This document shows positions 59,411 to 64,000 of a stretch of DNA of 64,000 nt, one piece after another. The notes under the pieces are model-generated. The model searched no databases, was not told where the DNA came from, and saw only the letters and a list, made by a program, of their open reading frames with translations. Positions within the stretch are counted from its first letter, which is position 1, and every line of letters starts with the position of its first letter. The position numbers and the translations under genes are program-made. This stretch comes from Dipylidium caninum. Taxonomy: Eukaryota > Platyhelminthes > Cestoda > Cyclophyllidea > Dipylidiidae. The stretch is taken from the NCBI GenBank assembly GCA_017562135.1, contig QEYB01001685.1:744001-808000 (forward strand). Direction: 5' to 3'.

Positions 59411-62400
59411 CCCCACCTCCTGACCTCTTCTCCTCTCGCAGACTTCCAGGATGATACCACAACTTAAACGTCAAGCGCGGCCGTTGCCATTGGCGGTGTC
59501 TAACTAAGATTGGGGAAAGACTGGATGGTAAGTATCCTAAGAAAACATTGTTTAAAGATGGGGATAAACTTGGCGCACTTCAAACGACAACTCCCGGATA
59601 CACACAAAAGGTTGGGTAGGAGTTAGGAGTTGGGCGGGGAAGAAAAACTACTTATTTTGAGGCAAAAAGGATGGATGACAAATTCAGAATCTTTAATGAA
59701 AGATCTGGTCATTTCAATCAGACGACTGAAACTCCGCCATCCGGATGGCTTTAATTGCTTCATCTCGCACCTATAAGTTGGCATTTCACGGTTTAACGAG
59801 AGTTTTATGGAGGGGACAGCCTGTTCACCTCTTTTGCATAAAAGGCAAACTTATCCATAGTGGATTGGCAAGAAGGCCCAGCCGAACCGCTCTTTACTCC
59901 TTTGACTTTTCTGATTGGGATAACAAGAGGCACTACTGTGAGGAACGTGGTCATTTGAAGTAATCACAAATAAGAGCTTTGAGAAACACTACTGCAATAG
60001 GACAGAATTAACTACTTTTGAGGGTATTAAGTAGTGTAAACAAGACGAAATGCTCGAAAATTGGATTTGATGAAAGTGGAAAATTTCTTATTGCTCGTCA
60101 GTCCAAATGATGCCCAAATAAGTCTGTCCACGCGCCTTAGGCCCTTAGAAGCAGCGCTAAATGAGAATCTTCCCTTTCACGCTAATGGGCCCCACGCTCT
60201 AAAGTGGCCATGGAGGGTCTGGCGAGTATTCAATTTCATGGTGAGTCATTTGGAGTAAACAGCCTCCTCTCCTGAGGCAGAGGCGTCAAATCAGCCGCTC
60301 GAGGTTCAAGGCTGTTTGACCTTGCGTTATCCCGCTTTGTCAACCGATTCCTCCACCCCTCTCGTACCGCTCACATGCACGTAAGAGGGCCGAATAGGGG
60401 TTTCGTTAATCCATTTATGCGCATCATTAGACATATGGCAAACCATTTTGCTGTATTAGTTTTTTTCTCGCTGCAAGGCCTTGCAACGACGAAGAGGAGG
60501 AAATAAAATGTGCATTCTCAAAGTGAAGTTTCCCCCTCCCCCTATGCAGTCAGTGGAGAAGCGAGTTACAAGGCCTCAGAAGTTCTCTTTTCGGATCAGA
60601 AGAAGAAATTTCCCTTTTTTGGCACATTTTTATGGCTACAGACGCAGAGCAATCATCTTGGGCCATTAGGGGCTCTATTATCCTGGCCTCAAGCCCAAGT
60701 GGGAAAGAATCTGTTGGTTGGAGTTGGCACCATTGAAGGCGTCAACTACGAAGGCTAATGAATTCACTGAGCATTGTACTTTCGACGGAGATTCCGATTG
60801 TCAGAGTCGGCTTTTGGAAAGCAGGTCAGTGTTCACCTCCAATGCAATGGCAAACAGTCGGCTTGGTGGCCATGCAGTCAATTTCCAGTCGTTTCAGTTC
60901 ATAATTCCTTAAGCTCATTCTTCTTTCCAACTACAAAGGTGGTGGCCTCTTCTTAGGAATTCGAGCTCTTAATTTCGTATCTGGATGGCCCCAAACTTCA
61001 AAACAACCCCACGAGTCCTTTTGTAACAGCCTCATGTGTACTTTTCGATATCTGTCGCCTGCTCTGAGCATTTTTCCTTTTCAGGCTGCACAGGTAACAG
61101 CCATCCCCGTCACAAACACGAAGGAAAATATGTTCAGAACGAAGTCAACATACTGTCGGGAAGAGGAGGCACTTCCTTGCACCTTCCTCAGCGTCTGTAA
61201 CGCCTTTCGTGTAGCCTGTTGCCCTTCCCTTCCGTCCTCCACTTCTGCGCGTATCATGGTGAAAGAACTTACGCCCTACAAGTCGCAGTAATCGAGATGT
61301 GTTAACTATGGTTCTCCCTAATTTTTTTTTTCTTCGGTTCAATGGGATACAAATAGAGCGAGGTAAGAAATTTGTTATAGTTTGTAGAGGAGGGCCCCTG
61401 GTTTCTGGTTAGAGCTTTACCCTCATAATGCCGAAATTTCCAATCTCCCGGAAACGCAGATACAAAACAACTTCGTAAACAGTCTGGACACGAAAGATCG
61501 GGTGTATTCAGTAGTGTCTAATGTGATAATCATCCTAGTAACTGAGTGACTGACTGACGGACTGCCTGCCTGGTCTCACTTGTGTGGGCAAAAGCCCCTC
61601 CCCCCCAGTCCCTCAATGATGGACAAATTAGTCCCCTCATCCACCCCATCCGCTCTCCAGCAGTTGATAGATTAGATATGACAGAGTAATTACAGTTAAC
61701 AAGACCTCCGATGTTAGTGGAGGTCTGTACGCGCGTATGTGAATGTACGCATGCCCCTGCCTAATAGATGGAGAGGGTGGAGAGGCAGAGAGGAAGGGAA
61801 AAAGGGTGAGAGCGTACGCAAACCCGTTCATTAATCCGCATCCCCACCACCGACACAGGCATCATCTTCTGCCTCGCCTTTGTGATTATGAGTTAACACA
61901 TTTCAAGCGTTTTGACAGCTGAGTGAAGAATAAGAGACGATGCAGAGCGAGGAAGGGAGATGAAGCGTTGGAGTGAGAGGAGGCAAAGGTGAACTGCAGT
62001 GGGAGATAGTAATTATGTGTCTTCATCTTCCTTCCGTGCAAGTGTGAAATTAACTTAGTGAATAGCCTCCGACTACTCCACAGTGGCCTACGTAGCTTCG
62101 CCTCGGTGTTTGGCGTGTTCATTGGTTCACGTTTCATTGACTTCACCGGCTCCTCCATTTGTTGAAGGTTTGCGCCCCATGTGGACAAATGATAGCTGCT
62201 TTCAGTTCCCACATCAGGACGCACGCAACTCCCCATCGACCCGTCATTTATGTGCTCGTTTTCTCGCCTGGTGGCGCGGAAGGACGGCATTGATGGGGGT
62301 GATCGTGATTATTTGCACAGTGCTTGCAGAACACTGCGTTTTGTTACGGTTTTTCGTCATGGATTGTTGAGTAATGCGGTTGTATCTAATGGGCACTCAA

Positions 62401-63283
62401 GGCAATGCAAGTCCCAGTTAGGTTTATTTTGTCTTATGTATGGGGTTATTCCTCAAATTAAATGGAAACCATCGCGGTGAGGCTTTCATTTATCTCACGT
62501 GGAGTATCACTTTCGAGAAAACCATTCTCAGCTGATAATTTTCAACTGGGTAGAAAATGAGTAATTTCCGAATGTACGCTTGGTTCCCTTAGAGTAATCA
62601 CCTCCTACTCATTGATAATGAGTAGCACGTTGACACTTAAACATTATTTAGAAATCGCAAAAGAGCAAAACAACTATACTTTCTCGTACTGATTACAGCT
62701 AAGTAGGAAAGTAGTTAAAGCGCCTTTAAGCTGTCAAAATTTGAGGTGGTGGAGGAGGGAAGGCTGCGAGGAAACAGTGCTCGTAGAGCCCGCTCACATG
62801 TCATGTCCGCAGTCTGAAGCCCCATCGCTATCTAACCCTCTAGCTTTATAGCCCCAAATAAATTGCTGACGGATTGTTGGGCTAACCCATACGCTAAAAA
62901 GGAGATCAAACAGGGGGTTTTTGCTGATGTTCTACACCAGACAATGGATGCCCTTAAAACGAACAAATGTAAAATAGAAGAACATTGAGAGCTTCTTAGC
63001 CCAACCTTATGTGTCCTCTTCAAGCAGTTCCCACCGCTAGCTCCATTCCCTTCAACCGCAAACGTTCAGGGTCTAAACACACAAGGCCTTCCATTTCCAT
63101 ACTTAATGGGCAATTTACCCTTTCGGGACAGAGAGGAACAGTGTCAGTCCCGCGAATCTTGTGGACAGTAAAATACTCAAAATTCCGTTAGTTGCGGGTA
63201 ATGCGGCGCTTTTGCAAAACTAAACTAAACGAAGGAAACTGTCTTGGCTCAGGCTACTGACACACATATTTCTCTTCACGCCT

Positions 63284-63368
63284 ATTGGTTATTATCTGGG
63301 TCGGTGAGGTGTGCGCGCACCAATAAGAATCGGCGACCTAATTTCACTCCCGCCCCACTCCTGATTGG
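63284..63368. promoter_or_regulatory. Cluster of three CCAAT boxes with a GC-rich element
   Basis: ATTGG at 63284-63288, CCAAT at 63320-63324 and ATTGG at 63364-63368 lie within 85 bases, with CGCCCCA between the last two. Spacings of about 36 and 44 bases are typical of NF-Y promoters. No start codon with clear coding was found on either side. Confidence 0.4.
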
Positions 63369-64000
63369 CTAGGAGGCAATATGCATTACAAACAAACTTA
63401 TGATTGACTCTTATCCATTGTTACTAAGCTCATTCTCCACCGTATTAGTCCTCTCATACCGCCTATTTTTACCTTTGCGGGCGAGAGTTGGCGTCGTGCC
63501 GAAGGAGTAATGGATATGTAGGGTGGAAAGGAAGTCCATGGTAGGCGATCAAGTTGAAAGGATGGTAATTCGGGAAAGCAAAGAATTCATAAGAAATATG
63601 ATAAATTCTCTCACAATTATTTACACAAGTACCGACCTCGAAGTCTACCTCAAGTGTCATAAACATTTCCCAAATTTTTAATCATAAAAAGAAGTAAAGT
63701 GTGTGTTCTGCAAGTAGTGTCGTCAGGAGGCAGGGGGGACGTGCACTTGCGACATCATGACCTCACATCTTCTAGCGACCTTCGTAATAGCCCATTTTTT
63801 CATTTTTTTATCACCTTGAGATCAATTGGAACGACTTGGATAGCGGCAATAGCAGTAGCCTCCCATCGTTACAGATCGACCACTGGCACCGCACCCTCGA
63901 TTTGTGCGCCCACAGCACACGCTTGCGCGTACATGCACCTCTTCCGACCAATGGACAGTTCGGAGGGGTTTGGGTGCTACACCGTTTGAAATGAGGCAAC

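Larger units (their letters stand above)
46046..64000. other. Long region without a named gene
   Basis: About 18 kb upstream of the homeobox gene. Candidate small exons occur at 47361-47464 (plus) and about 58727-58781 (minus: acceptor TTTTCACAAAAG, donor GGAG/GTAAGTAC, encoding CSHLGKQHLIDAVDRHIG). A 157-codon minus frame at 48622-49095 shows no domain. The rest holds CT-rich tracts (48420-48500, 53252-53370), GCCC and GT repeats near 57.5 kb and the CCAAT cluster at 63.3 kb. Confidence 0.4.

Noticed and set aside
1..64000. Mobile elements and viral insertions
   Set aside because: No reverse transcriptase, integrase, transposase or capsid-like motif was seen in any frame, and no long terminal or inverted repeats were noticed; divergent non-coding copies could have been missed without a repeat search.

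Overview
The window is eukaryotic, from a bilaterian animal. Its recognisable genes are a secreted or membrane Notch ligand (DSL domain) and a paired-like homeobox transcription factor. Both are on the minus strand and both are cut into small exons by GT-AG introns of about 0.07 to 8.3 kb. No prokaryotic gene layout, CRISPR array, rRNA, convincing tRNA, reverse transcriptase or transposase was seen. Composition is near-balanced, CpG is not visibly depleted, and simple repeats (GT, GA/CT, GGA, GGTGGC) are frequent. The diverged ligand (one EGF repeat, shortened linker) and diverged homeodomain suggest a fast-evolving protostome. A flatworm such as a tapeworm is my best guess, but the sequence does not prove it.

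Layout. Bases 1-12.9 kb hold the DSL-ligand gene, read right to left. The order is signal peptide (12787-12855), MNNL region (exons at 9755-9861, 9568-9688, 8734-8861 and 5809-5865), DSL domain (4711-4838), and one EGF repeat plus a Ser/Thr-rich tail (2283-2764, possibly continuing at 1646-1716). All exon phases in this model agree. A promoter-like block with a perfect inverted CCAAT pair lies about 155 bp upstream of the start codon.

From 13.1 to 31.9 kb I find no gene I can name. There are some splice-bounded or protein-like segments (14.1-14.4, 17.9-18.3 and 30.7-31.1 kb), a 16-bp palindrome and a hairpin.

From 31.96 to 46.05 kb lies the paired-like homeobox gene, also right to left. Four coding exons (45709-46045, 37136-37367, 35973-36454, 31958-32382) join in phase to give about 476 residues from the first ATG. 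The homeodomain is complete (60 residues, Gln50) and is split only at residue 5. The 8.3-kb first intron and its surroundings are rich in TAAT/ATTA motifs, including a palindromic paired-class site.

From 46 to 64 kb nothing is assignable apart from candidate small exons (47361-47464 on plus; about 58.7 kb on minus), simple repeats, and a CCAAT-box cluster at 63.28-63.37 kb that may be another promoter. The two named genes are both developmental regulators in long, mostly non-coding surroundings; nothing shows that they act in the same pathway.
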